NCBI GenBank assembly: GCA_045598105.1
Contig: JAZLLK010000052.1
Span: 1 to 63,261 of the forward strand
Reading direction: 5' to 3'
Source: UBA1205 sp045598105
GTDB lineage: Bacteria; Bacteroidota; Bacteroidia; Bacteroidales; WCHB1-69
DNA length: 63,261 nucleotides
The notes under the pieces were generated by a model. The model was not told the origin of the DNA, ran no database searches, and saw only the letters and a list, made by a program, of their open reading frames with translations. How positions within the stretch are numbered: the first letter of the stretch is position 1; every line of letters begins with the position of its first letter. Both the position numbers and the translations under genes were made by a program. Shown one piece after another: positions 16,547 to 25,377 of this stretch.

Positions 16547-18316
16547 ATGGATATGATAAAATTAACAATAGATAATAGAGAAGTTGAAGTAGCAAAAGGA
16601 ACCACTATTCTCAATGCTGCCAAAACCATCGGTATTGATATTCCCACATTGTGCTTCTTTGAGCTCAAAGGAATGAATTTTGCAAACAAACCCGGTGCAT
16701 GCCGTGTATGTGTAGTAGAAGTAGAAGGAAGAAGAAATTTAGCTCCTGCCTGTGTTACAGAATGTATGGAAGGCATGGTAGTTCATACCAACAATGCCCG
16801 CGTTATCAACGCTCGCAAAACTGTGGTAGAATTAATTCTTTCAGACCACCCCAATGATTGTTTACAATGTGCCAAATCAGGTGATTGTGAATTACAGGCC
16901 TTAGCACAAAGATTAGGTATACGTGAAATACCTTTCAAAGGTGAGCAATCCACGTACAAGCATGACGCTACTTTATCAGTAGAACGTGATATGAATAAAT
17001 GTATCATGTGTCGTCGTTGTGAAACCATGTGTAACAAAATTCAAAGTGTAGGTGCTTTGTCAGCTATTAATCGTGGTTTCCCTGCAGTAGTATCTCCTGC
17101 ATTTGAACAAAGCCTGGGTGACACTTCATGTGTTAACTGCGGTCAATGTGTTCAGGTATGTCCTGTAGGTGCATTATCATTAGTAGACAACATAAGTGAT
17201 GTAATGAAAGCCATAGCTGATCCTACCAAGAAAGTGGTAGTACAAACTGCTCCTGCAGTAAGAGTAGCTTTAGGTGAAGAATTCGGCATGGAACCGGGTA
17301 CTATAGTTACCGGTAAAATGGCTGCCGCATTGCGTCGTTTAGGTTTTGACTATGTATTTGATACTGATTGGAGTGCTGACCTTACCATTATGGAAGAAGG
17401 TACCGAATTATTGGGCAGAGTGAAGAAAGTGCTCAATGGTGAAAAAGCCACCTTACCTTTATTCACTTCATGCTGTCCGGGTTGGGTATCATTCTACGAA
17501 AAGAACTTCCCTGACATGTTAGATTATCCTTCCACTGCAAAATCACCTCAACAAATGTTTGGTGCCGTAGCAAAGAACTACTTTGCTAACAAGATAGGCG
17601 TTAAACGTGAGGACCTGATAGTGGTATCTATTATGCCTTGCTTGGCTAAGAAGAGTGAATGTGCTCGTGATGAATTCAAAGTGAATGGTGATCCTGATGT
17701 TAATTATTCATTAACTACCCGTGAATTGGCTCACATGATTAAGCAATACAACCTCAACCTTAACAATATGCCTGAAGAAGACTTTGACAGTCCTCTGGGT
17801 GAATCTACGGGTGCTGCCGTAATATTTGGTGCTACCGGTGGTGTTATGGAAGCTGCATTACGTACTGCTTACGAAGTTCAAACAGGCAAAACTTTGCCAA
17901 AAATTGACTTTGAAGAAGTTCGTGGCTTAGATGGCGTAAAAACTGCCACTGTTGACTTTGCAGGTTTGGCCGTAAACGTAGCTGTATGCTATGGTTTGGC
18001 TAATGCCCGTGCTATGATGGAAGAAGTTCGCAACGGTAATCCTCGCGGTTTCCACTTCATAGAAGTAATGGCATGCCCCGGCGGTTGTATAGGTGGTGCG
18101 GGTCAACCTTATCACCATGGCAATAGCGATATCATACGCAAACGTATGGAAGCTACCTACCGTGAAGATGCAGGCAAACCCATTCGTAAATCACACGAAA
18201 ATCCTACAATTCAAGCAATTTACAAAGAGTACTATGGTGAACCTTGCGGACACTTGTCACACGAACAATTGCACACTCATTACTTTAACAAAAAACAAAG
18301 TATTGAAGTTGAATAG
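16547..18316 (+). CDS. hydA: [FeFe] hydrogenase catalytic subunit
   Basis: HydA makes or oxidises H2 at the H-cluster. The 589-residue protein starts with a [2Fe-2S] domain (C36, C52, C55, C69), then a His-Cys3 [4Fe-4S] motif (H101, C105, C108, C114) and two [4Fe-4S] clusters (C152-162 and C195-205). The H-cluster motifs TSCCPGW (307-313), MPCLAKK (363-369) and EVMACPGGC (506-514) are complete. The protein is slightly shorter than Thermotoga HydA. Maturation genes hydE, hydF and hydG are not in the window. With HydB and HydC it would dispose of electrons from amino-acid fermentation as H2. Confidence 0.96.
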   Translation: MDMIKLTIDNREVEVAKGTTILNAAKTIGIDIPTLCFFELKGMNFANKPGACRVCVVEVEGRRNLAPACVTECMEGMVVHTNNARVINARKTVVELILSDHPNDCLQCAKSGDCELQALAQRLGIREIPFKGEQSTYKHDATLSVERDMNKCIMCRRCETMCNKIQSVGALSAINRGFPAVVSPAFEQSLGDTSCVNCGQCVQVCPVGALSLVDNISDVMKAIADPTKKVVVQTAPAVRVALGEEFGMEPGTIVTGKMAAALRRLGFDYVFDTDWSADLTIMEEGTELLGRVKKVLNGEKATLPLFTSCCPGWVSFYEKNFPDMLDYPSTAKSPQQMFGAVAKNYFANKIGVKREDLIVVSIMPCLAKKSECARDEFKVNGDPDVNYSLTTRELAHMIKQYNLNLNNMPEEDFDSPLGESTGAAVIFGATGGVMEAALRTAYEVQTGKTLPKIDFEEVRGLDGVKTATVDFAGLAVNVAVCYGLANARAMMEEVRNGNPRGFHFIEVMACPGGCIGGAGQPYHHGNSDIIRKRMEATYREDAGKPIRKSHENPTIQAIYKEYYGEPCGHLSHEQLHTHYFNKKQSIEVE

Positions 18317-18360
18317 GATAATAAATTATAATTATTCATTAATTTAGTAAAAACAAGATT

Positions 18361-18858
18361 ATGGCAAATACAATTAAAATAAAAAAAGACGTTAGAGAAA
18401 AGATTGTTGAAATATGCAAAAATTTCAACAACAATCCTATCGAATTAATCAATGTTTTGCACAAAACTCAAGATTTCTTAGGATATCTTCCCAGAGAAGC
18501 CCAGGAAGTAGTAGCTGAACAATTGAATATACCTGTTTCTAAAGTGTTTGGTGTAGTATCATTCTACGCTTTCTTCACTATGAGACCTAAAGGTAAATAT
18601 CCTATTTCAGTGTGCTTAGGTACCGCTTGCTATGTACGTGGTGCTGAAAAAATATTGGACGCTTTCAAGCAGGAACTCGGCTTAGAAGTAGGTGAAACCA
18701 CTGCTGACGGTCTGTTCTCTTTGGATTGCTTACGTTGCGTAGGTGCCTGCGGTTTGGCTCCTGTAGCAATGGTTGGCGACAAAGTATATGGTCGTTTAAC
18801 TCCTGCCGATGTGAAAGACATTGTAAAAGAATACAAAGATAAAGAAGGCTTGAACTAA
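18361..18858 (+). CDS. hydC: NuoE-like [2Fe-2S] subunit of [FeFe] hydrogenase
   Basis: A 165-residue thioredoxin-like ferredoxin of the NuoE/HndA family. The N-terminal helical part (NNNPIELINVLHKTQDFLGYLP) and VFGVVSFYAFF are characteristic. The [2Fe-2S] ligands lie in CLGTAC and CVGAC, near residues 85-90 and 126-130. It completes the trimeric hydrogenase core with hydB and hydA. The operon ends with a strong terminator 16 bp after its stop. Gene order here is HndB-like, hydB, hydA, hydC, so the NuoE-like subunit comes last. Confidence 0.93.
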   Translation: MANTIKIKKDVREKIVEICKNFNNNPIELINVLHKTQDFLGYLPREAQEVVAEQLNIPVSKVFGVVSFYAFFTMRPKGKYPISVCLGTACYVRGAEKILDAFKQELGLEVGETTADGLFSLDCLRCVGACGLAPVAMVGDKVYGRLTPADVKDIVKEYKDKEGLN

Positions 18859-18874
18859 GCCCTACTTTATAAGC

Positions 18875-18908
18875 AAAAAAAAGACTGTCGGATGGCAGTC
18901 TTTTTTTT
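18875..18908 (+). terminator. Intrinsic terminator of the hydrogenase operon
   Basis: AAAAAAAAGACTG and CAGTCTTTTTTTT form a 13-bp stem with an 8-base loop that ends in eight T. It can also work on the minus strand. Confidence 0.88.
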
Positions 18909-19020
18909 ATACATCCTTTACCCTGCTTCTACATCGGAATACATATTTTAAATATGCAGGCTTATGAATTTTACCTAAAAATAGATAGCCTGTTAATAGT
19001 AAGATTAAGGGAAAAAATGT

Positions 19021-19028
19021 TATCTTTG
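19021..19028 (+). promoter_or_regulatory. -7 promoter element of hisS-hutH
   Basis: TATCTTTG lies 14 bp before the hisS ATG, so the leader is only a few bases long. Confidence 0.6.
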
Positions 19029-19042
19029 CAAAAAAATAAAAA

Positions 19043-20398
19043 ATGGCAAAACAAGCAGTAGGAAATCCTCGTGGCACTCGTGATTTTATGCCACATGAAA
19101 TGATAAAACGCAACTATATATTCAACATCATAAAATCTTCATTTGAGCAATTCGGCTATCTGCCCATAGAAACGCCATCTATGGAAAACTTATCCACCCT
19201 TATGGGTAAATATGGTGAAGAGGGGGATAGGTTACTGTTTAAAGTGCTCAATTCTGGTGATTTTACACAAAATGTAGATTTCACATTAGCTCCTAATAAG
19301 TTGGCTGCCACTATATGTGAAAAAGGCTTACGCTATGACCTTACTGTTCCTTTTGCACGCTTTGTAGTGCAGCACAAAGATGAGCTTACCTTCCCGTTCA
19401 AGCGTTATCAGGTGCAGCCCGTATGGCGTGCTGACAGGCCACAAAAAGGCAGATACAGAGAATTTTACCAATGTGACGCTGATGTAATAGGTAGCGACTC
19501 TCTATTGAACGAAGTAGAGCTTATACTACTGATAGACACCGTATTTCAAAAATTGGACATGTCGGTGAATATACTTATAAATAACAGAAAAATACTCAGC
19601 GGTATAGCCGAATACATAGGGTATGAGGATAAAATGACCGATATTACCGTAGCCATAGACAAAATAGAAAAAATAGGCATAGACAAGGTAAATGAGGAAC
19701 TGTCTTCCAAAGGCATTACGGCACAGGCCATACAAAAGCTTCAGCCCATACTCACCTTAGAAGGCAGCAATGAAGAAAAGCTGGACAAATTATCGGTACT
19801 GCTTTCACAAAGTGAAACAGGTATGAAAGGCATAGCCGAATGCAAAGAGATATTAGCTTATTTTAACCATATAAATATTCAAAATCAGTTAAGTTTGGAC
19901 CTTACGCTGGCACGCGGGCTCAACTACTACACGGGCACCATATTTGAGGTAAAGTCCACCCAATTGCCCATGAGCAGCATTACCGGTGGCGGCCGATATG
20001 ATAATCTCACCGGCATATTTGGTGTGGACAACATGTCAGGAGTAGGCATAAGTTTTGGCATAGAGCGAATATATGATGTATGGAGCGAGCTACACAAAGA
20101 TACTACTTTAGCCGATGGCGGTACACAAGTGCTATTCATTAATTTTGGTCATGTTGAAGAGTTATACGCTTTGCAGGCAGCAACAGGCTTACGTGCCATG
20201 GGTATAAAGGCGGAAATATATCCTGAAAATGCCAAAATGCAAAAGCAGATAAAGTATGCTGACAGCAAGCATATACCTTATATAATTATGGCTGGTGAAG
20301 AAGAAATAAAGCAGCATAAATACATGCTGAAGAATATGGCTACCCGCCGGCAAAGCATGGTAACATATGAAGAAATAAAACACATAATAGAACAATAA
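19043..20398 (+). CDS. hisS: Histidyl-tRNA synthetase
   Basis: HisS charges tRNA-His with histidine using ATP. The 451-residue protein has class II motif 1 around residues 20-40, LRYDLTVPFARFV (motif 2 start, around 95) with YQVQPVWRADRPQKGRYREFYQ (split as YQVQPVWRADRP and QKGRYREFYQ), the histidine-binding LARGLNYYTG (around 290) and motif 3 GVGISFGIERI. The C-terminal anticodon-binding domain is complete. The gene is followed 13 bp later by hutH, so synthesis of charged histidine tRNA and histidine breakdown share one message. Confidence 0.96.
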   Translation: MAKQAVGNPRGTRDFMPHEMIKRNYIFNIIKSSFEQFGYLPIETPSMENLSTLMGKYGEEGDRLLFKVLNSGDFTQNVDFTLAPNKLAATICEKGLRYDLTVPFARFVVQHKDELTFPFKRYQVQPVWRADRPQKGRYREFYQCDADVIGSDSLLNEVELILLIDTVFQKLDMSVNILINNRKILSGIAEYIGYEDKMTDITVAIDKIEKIGIDKVNEELSSKGITAQAIQKLQPILTLEGSNEEKLDKLSVLLSQSETGMKGIAECKEILAYFNHINIQNQLSLDLTLARGLNYYTGTIFEVKSTQLPMSSITGGGRYDNLTGIFGVDNMSGVGISFGIERIYDVWSELHKDTTLADGGTQVLFINFGHVEELYALQAATGLRAMGIKAEIYPENAKMQKQIKYADSKHIPYIIMAGEEEIKQHKYMLKNMATRRQSMVTYEEIKHIIEQ

Positions 20399-20410
20399 AT
20401 ATACAAAGAT

Positions 20411-21913
20411 ATGAAACAATTTAAAATTTTGAGCAAACCTCTCACCCTTAAGAACGTTCACACCATATTACGGGATTCTCCCAAATTGGAATTATCTGCT
20501 GCCGCAGTTAAAAACATTACCAAATGCAGAGAATACCTTGATAACAAGGTAAAGCAGAATGCTGCGCCAATATATGGTGTTACCACGGGATTTGGTTCCT
20601 TATGTAATACCGGCGTATCGGAGGAAGACTTAGGCAAATTACAGGAGAACCTGATGATGAGCCACGCTTGCGGTATAGGTGAAGAAGTGCCTCAAGAAAT
20701 TGTAAGGCTTATGTTATTACTCAAAATTCAATCACTTTCGTATGGACATTCGGGTGTACAGCTCGTTACCGTACAACGATTGATAGACATGTTCAATAAC
20801 AAAATATACCCTGTAGTATATCAGCAAGGTTCACTGGGTGCCTCCGGTGATTTGGCTCCTTTAGCACACATGTGCTTACCTTTAATAGGCTTAGGTGAAG
20901 TATATTACAAGGGCAAACGCTACACCGGCAAGGAAATAAACGAAAAAATGAAATGGGAACCCATTAAGTTAAAATCAAAAGAAGGTCTGGCTCTGCTCAA
21001 TGGCACCCAATTCATGTCCTCATACAGTACTTTCCTTATACTGAAGGCAAAAAAACTGGTGGTATTGGCCGACTTAATGGGTGCTTTGTCGTTAGATGCA
21101 TTCAATGGAAGAGTGGAACCGTTTATGGAACAGGTACATATGGTAAGGGCTCATGCCGGACAGCTAAGCACAGCCAACAATATTATGCAATTTTTGGAAG
21201 GTTCCGAAATAGTAAAACAGGTAAAACGCCATGTGCAGGACCCCTACTCTTTCCGATGCATGCCTCAGGTACATGGTGCCAGCAAGGATGCTGTGGACTA
21301 TGTAGCAAGCGTAATTGAAACCGAAATTAACTCCGTAACCGATAATCCTACCGTGTTCCCTGATGAAGATTTGGTAATATCAGCAGGTAACTTTCATGGT
21401 CAGCCTTTGGCTATAAGTTTAGACTTTTTAAGCATAGCCATGGCCGAACTGGGTAACATATCAGAACGAAGAGTATATCAGCTTATAGATGGCAAACGTG
21501 ATTTGCCGCCATTCCTGGTAGCCAATCCCGGCTTAAATTCAGGATTTATGATACCGCAATATACAGCTGCATCTATAGTAAACCAGAATAAATCGCTCTC
21601 CATGCCCTGCTCTACCGATAGTATAATATCTTCACAAGGCCAGGAAGACCACGTAAGCATGGGTGCCAATGCCGCTACCAAATGCTACAGAATAGTGGAA
21701 AATGTGGAAAAATTATTAGGTATAGAATTATTCAACGCTGCACAGGCATTGGAATTCCGTCGTCCGCTCAAATCCTCTCCGCTTTTGGAACAAATAGTGG
21801 AACAATATCGTGAAGTAGTTCCTTTCATCACCAATGATACCGTTATGTACGACAAAATGCAATACAGCATGGAATTTGTACAGGAACTGGAAAACTGGTT
21901 TGAATTTGAATAA
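20411..21913 (+). CDS. hutH: Histidine ammonia-lyase
   Basis: HutH removes ammonia from histidine to give urocanate, the first step of histidine catabolism. The 500-residue protein has GSLGASGDLAPLAH, in which A144-S145-G146 forms the MIO electrophile. Further conserved parts are YGVTTGFGSL, NGTQFMSSY, QDPYSFRCMPQVHGA and SSQGQEDHVSMG. Length and motifs are typical of HAL; tyrosine or phenylalanine lyase activity cannot be excluded by eye, but the hutH pattern fits best. No hutU, hutI or hutG/F gene is in the window. Confidence 0.88.
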   Translation: MKQFKILSKPLTLKNVHTILRDSPKLELSAAAVKNITKCREYLDNKVKQNAAPIYGVTTGFGSLCNTGVSEEDLGKLQENLMMSHACGIGEEVPQEIVRLMLLLKIQSLSYGHSGVQLVTVQRLIDMFNNKIYPVVYQQGSLGASGDLAPLAHMCLPLIGLGEVYYKGKRYTGKEINEKMKWEPIKLKSKEGLALLNGTQFMSSYSTFLILKAKKLVVLADLMGALSLDAFNGRVEPFMEQVHMVRAHAGQLSTANNIMQFLEGSEIVKQVKRHVQDPYSFRCMPQVHGASKDAVDYVASVIETEINSVTDNPTVFPDEDLVISAGNFHGQPLAISLDFLSIAMAELGNISERRVYQLIDGKRDLPPFLVANPGLNSGFMIPQYTAASIVNQNKSLSMPCSTDSIISSQGQEDHVSMGANAATKCYRIVENVEKLLGIELFNAAQALEFRRPLKSSPLLEQIVEQYREVVPFITNDTVMYDKMQYSMEFVQELENWFEFE

Positions 21914-21921
21914 CCTGTTAT

Positions 21922-21960
21922 TTATAGCATGGTGACGTTGTATGCGTTACCATGCTATAA
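21922..21960 (+). terminator. Hairpin after hutH, probable terminator
   Basis: TTATAGCATGGT pairs with ACCATGCTATAA around a short G-rich inner part and is followed by TATTTT. The T run is weak. Confidence 0.6.
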
Positions 21961-22106
21961 TATTTTAATAACGAAAAAAATATTACATATAAATATTATT
22001 TTAATATTAGAACATACTAATTCACTTTAATAACACATTAATAATACTATAAAATAAGACTATTATATATACATTTAGACATCTGTTTTATAATAAAAAA
22101 AGTCCA

Positions 22107-22601
22107 ATGAAGTTTTTACAGACATATATTTTCGCCATTATTATCATGCTATTCACCATGAACGTATGGGGGCAAACACTACCGATGGCAGAAGCTCCTT
22201 TATACTTGCGTGGCAACAAGGTGTACACGACACAAGGCATAGCCATAAGCAATAATATGGTGAAAAACGCCTTAGCCAACACTTCTGCCGCTGCCTTATG
22301 GCAGCAGGGAGGCAGGCAGCAAAATGCAGGCATAGGCTTACTTGCCGGCGCCGGAATACTCTCGGCAGGCGGTATTATATGCTGGGGAGCAGGTGGCGTA
22401 GGCGGCTTAGACAATGTGAGTGCATGGACAGGCATAGGTTTGTTTTTGGCAGCCTTACCGGTATATGCGGTAGGGTCGATATTTTATATTAAAGGTAAGC
22501 GAACCAAAAAAGCGGCCATAAACAGCTATAACTCAACCAATTCTATCGGTTGTACTATAGGTATAAGCCCTATGGGTATGCAATTGAATGTAAAATTCTA
22601 G
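22107..22601 (+). CDS. Exported or membrane protein of unknown function
   Basis: A 164-residue protein with a clear signal peptide (MKFLQTYIFAIIIMLFTMNVWGQ, cleavage after WGQ; shown as the N-terminal 23 residues). A glycine-rich hydrophobic segment lies at about 73-97 (GIGLLAGAGILSAGGIICWG) and a second hydrophobic segment at about 107-128, followed by a basic stretch KGKRTKKA. I do not recognise a family. It is convergent with the phosphohexomutase gene with only 2 bp between the stops. A 193-bp AT-rich gap before it shows no clear promoter. Confidence 0.65.
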   Translation: MKFLQTYIFAIIIMLFTMNVWGQTLPMAEAPLYLRGNKVYTTQGIAISNNMVKNALANTSAAALWQQGGRQQNAGIGLLAGAGILSAGGIICWGAGGVGGLDNVSAWTGIGLFLAALPVYAVGSIFYIKGKRTKKAAINSYNSTNSIGCTIGISPMGMQLNVKF

Positions 22602-22603
22602 TA

Positions 22604-23944
22604 CTATTCTTCCACCAGCATACGAACTATAGCCAGTTTTTCATCTAAGAGTGCCTGTGTACGGGCTTCAGCTATAAAGCGGAGATAGGGTTCGGTATTG
22701 GAGGGGCGTATATTAAACCACCAGTCTTCAAATTCCACCCTATAGCCGTCAAAATTATAGAATGCTATAGGATTTTGACGAGCCGTAAAATAATCTTTTA
22801 CCTTATCCATTACCAGCTGCTTATGAGCTACGGTATAATTAATTTCGCCGGAATTGGCGTATGTTTTTATACGGCCTATCACTTGTGATACGGTATCACC
22901 TTTACGCTTAAAATCGGCCAATATATTCAACACCAGTATAGCAGCGAGCATGCCGCTGTCGGAATAGAAAAAATCCTTAAAATAATAATGGCCTGCCAGT
23001 TCACCGCCAAATAGTCCGTCTATTTCCCGCAATTTTAGGGCAGCATACGCCCTACCCACTCTCCATATATTCACCTGTGCTCCCATACGGGTGAGGTATT
23101 CTTTTACGGAATTGGAGGTGCGAATATCAAACAGTACCTTACCTGTTTGGTGTTTTTGCTCTAAAAAATAGTGGCCCAGCAGGGCTATAATAAGGTCCGG
23201 CGAAATAAAATCGCCATTTTCATCCACCAGCATCATTCTGTCGGCATCGCCGTCGAATATAATACCCACATCAGCATGGCGGGAGCGTACTTCCTGCTGT
23301 AATTGTACTACATTTTGAGGTTCCAAAGGATTGGGTTCATGCGCGGGAAAGTTACCATCCATCACATTATTAATATAATGAGGTGCAGTACCCAGCACAC
23401 GGGCAGCCAACAAGTTGGCTACGCCATTGGAGCAATCCACCACCACCTTCATATCTTCAAAATGAGGTTTATATTGTAACAGAAAATCACAATATTCATC
23501 TATAGGACTTATGGAAATAATGCGGCCTTTATGTTCTGCCGGCTTTACGGGAAGGTGTTCTATACTATATTCCAGTTCTTTTAATCCTGTGTCATAGCCT
23601 ACAGGTATGGCATTGGCTGCCGATATTTTAAGTCCGTTATGATGTTTGGGGTTATGAGAAGCTGTTATTTGCACCGATGCCGTAAAATGGTGCCGGGCCG
23701 TATAATAATACACCATAGGGGTAGTAGCCAGGCCCATATTGTACACGTCGGCGCCGGCATGGGTAATACCCAAGGCCAGGGCCTCAAATATTTCATTAGA
23801 CGACAGGCGTATATCTCTGCCGACCAATATTTTGTTACTATGTAACAATTGTGGCAGAAAATAACCTGCTTTATATACCTGTTCACGGGTAAAATCGGTG
23901 CCATACACCCCTCTAATGTCATAAGCTTTAAATGCGTTTATCAT
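22604..23944 (-). CDS. Phosphomannomutase/phosphoglucomutase
   Basis: A 446-residue alpha-D-phosphohexomutase that interconverts hexose-1- and hexose-6-phosphates for nucleotide-sugar synthesis. YDIRGVYG lies at the start, the phosphoserine loop is TASHNPKHHNGLK (around residues 95-107), the metal loop is FDGDADRM (around 235), the sugar loop is GGELAGHYYF, and the phosphate-binding loop RPSNTEPYLRF lies near the C-terminus. The motif types fit the AlgC/ManB group with dual specificity. It overlaps prmC by 4 bp (ATGA), so the two are co-transcribed. Confidence 0.9.
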   Translation of the reverse strand: MINAFKAYDIRGVYGTDFTREQVYKAGYFLPQLLHSNKILVGRDIRLSSNEIFEALALGITHAGADVYNMGLATTPMVYYYTARHHFTASVQITASHNPKHHNGLKISAANAIPVGYDTGLKELEYSIEHLPVKPAEHKGRIISISPIDEYCDFLLQYKPHFEDMKVVVDCSNGVANLLAARVLGTAPHYINNVMDGNFPAHEPNPLEPQNVVQLQQEVRSRHADVGIIFDGDADRMMLVDENGDFISPDLIIALLGHYFLEQKHQTGKVLFDIRTSNSVKEYLTRMGAQVNIWRVGRAYAALKLREIDGLFGGELAGHYYFKDFFYSDSGMLAAILVLNILADFKRKGDTVSQVIGRIKTYANSGEINYTVAHKQLVMDKVKDYFTARQNPIAFYNFDGYRVEFEDWWFNIRPSNTEPYLRFIAEARTQALLDEKLAIVRMLVEE

Positions 23945-24792
23945 AATATTGCCTTTATCATGCGGTCTTTACGGTTTATATCCTGTTTCAGTTCCACCTG
24001 TGAGTAACCGCATTCTCTCAGCAGTTGTACTGTATGAGGCCCGTAATGTTCATTTATTTCCACATACAGGCTACCGCCGGGCCGTAGACAGCGTGTGCCG
24101 GTATGGGCTATAGCTTTATAGAATACCAGCGGATGGTCATCATCAACATACAGGGCCAAAGCCGGCTCATAATTCAGTACACGGGGCTGCATATAGGCTT
24201 TTTCCTTATTACACACATAGGGAGGATTGCTCACTATAATGTCCATAAGTGGCATAGTGGCACAGGAGCAGGAAGCTTGCAGTACATCCATAAGCATATA
24301 TTGTATGTTCACCTGCTGTTCTGTGGCATTACGCCCGGCTACCTGTAAGGCCTGCTTTGAAATATCACAGGCATACACCTGAGCCTGAGGCATATTCTTG
24401 GCCAATGCTATGGCTATGCAACCACTGCCGGTACACATATCCCATATACGTGCCGGGCGGGAGCCATAGTCCTGTAATATCCATTGTACCAATTCCTCGG
24501 TTTCATGGCGGGGTATGAGTACATGCTCATTTACATATAGTTGCATATCATAAAAGCAGGCCTTGCCTGTAAGGTATTGTATAGGACAATGCTGCTGTAG
24601 CATGCTCACATGCTTAGCCACGGCATTGCACACCTGCTCACTCACCTGCTCCTCCGTATGCAGTGATATGTATATATAATTTCTGCCGGTGTGATGCTCC
24701 AGCAGTATATCCGATACCGACTTTAATTCACCATCTGCATATATATTTGATAATGAATATCTAACAAACTTTTGAAGTTCTTTTATTGTCAT
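23941..24792 (-). CDS. prmC: Release factor glutamine methyltransferase
   Basis: PrmC methylates the glutamine of the GGQ motif in release factors RF1 and RF2. From the ATG at 24792 the protein has 283 residues, the normal length. It shows the N-terminal helical domain, YLTGKACFYDMQLYVNE, PRHETEELV, the SAM motif DMCTGSGCIAIALA and the catalytic NPPYV. A longer frame starting at 24918 exists but would add 42 hydrophobic residues; a promoter at 24818-24825 lies inside that extension, so I chose the inner start. It overlaps the following phosphohexomutase gene by 4 bp. Confidence 0.92.
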   Translation of the reverse strand: MTIKELQKFVRYSLSNIYADGELKSVSDILLEHHTGRNYIYISLHTEEQVSEQVCNAVAKHVSMLQQHCPIQYLTGKACFYDMQLYVNEHVLIPRHETEELVQWILQDYGSRPARIWDMCTGSGCIAIALAKNMPQAQVYACDISKQALQVAGRNATEQQVNIQYMLMDVLQASCSCATMPLMDIIVSNPPYVCNKEKAYMQPRVLNYEPALALYVDDDHPLVFYKAIAHTGTRCLRPGGSLYVEINEHYGPHTVQLLRECGYSQVELKQDINRKDRMIKAIL

Positions 24793-24817
24793 CAGGACTT
24801 CTATTAATATTTTTTGC

Positions 24818-24825
24818 CAAAGGTA
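24818..24825 (-). promoter_or_regulatory. -7 promoter element of prmC-phosphohexomutase
   Basis: TACCTTTG on the minus strand, 26 bp ahead of the prmC ATG at 24792. It decides the start choice for prmC. Confidence 0.6.
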
Positions 24826-24873
24826 GAAAAAAAAAATAAGATAAGGGAATATTTTTATTAACAAAAAAAATTG

Positions 24874-24881
24874 TATATTTG
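24874..24881 (+). promoter_or_regulatory. -7 promoter element of the SPOR protein gene
   Basis: TATATTTG lies 52 bp before the ATG at 24933. It is divergent from the prmC promoter, 49 bp away. Confidence 0.5.
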
Positions 24882-24932
24882 CATTTCTTACGAGTAATAG
24901 AATCGTAATATAGAGCAAAACGGGTAAATAAC

Positions 24933-25340
24933 ATGAGCAAAGTATTAATAACTTTTTTATTCATAGTATTTTACACAGGGAGCACATACTCACAGACAGT
25001 AGTACATGCTGATACCTCGGTGCATCATATAATGGACGAACACATTGCATTGAATGAAAAGATGGAAGGTAAAATGATAGGATTTTGCGTTCAAATATGC
25101 TTTGAGTCGGGGAATAACTCCCGAGAAAAGGCAGAGAAGATGCGTATGATGTTCTTATCAAAATATCCTCAGGTAAGTGCATATGTCAGTTTTAAGGAAC
25201 CTAATTTCAGGGTAAGAGTAGGTGATTTTAGAACCAGAGCTGAAGCCAGAGGATTTAAGGAAAAAATTATGGCTGATTTTCCATCCGCCTTTGTTATTAA
25301 AGATGAAATTCGGTATCCTAAGCACGAAAACAAAGATTAA
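24933..25340 (+). CDS. Secreted SPOR-domain protein
   Basis: A 135-residue protein with a signal peptide ending near TYSQ (residue 22). The C-terminal 75 residues match a SPOR domain: FCVQICFESGNNSREKAEK, YPQVSAYVSFKEPNFRVRVGDFR and RAEARGFKEKI. SPOR domains bind peptidoglycan lacking stem peptides, often at division sites. The protein has little else, so it may act as a periplasmic wall-binding adaptor. It precedes the OmpA/TPR lipoprotein by 37 bp and probably shares its message. Confidence 0.82.
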   Translation: MSKVLITFLFIVFYTGSTYSQTVVHADTSVHHIMDEHIALNEKMEGKMIGFCVQICFESGNNSREKAEKMRMMFLSKYPQVSAYVSFKEPNFRVRVGDFRTRAEARGFKEKIMADFPSAFVIKDEIRYPKHENKD

Positions 25341-25377
25341 AATAAAAATACATTTATTAATTATAAAACATCATTAC

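Noticed and set aside
24793..24918. N-terminal extension of prmC
   Set aside because: It is hydrophobic and not part of the family, and the promoter at 24818-24825 lies within it.
25222..25377. N-terminal extension of the OmpA/TPR lipoprotein
   Set aside because: It overlaps the SPOR gene and would hide the lipoprotein signal that starts at 25378.
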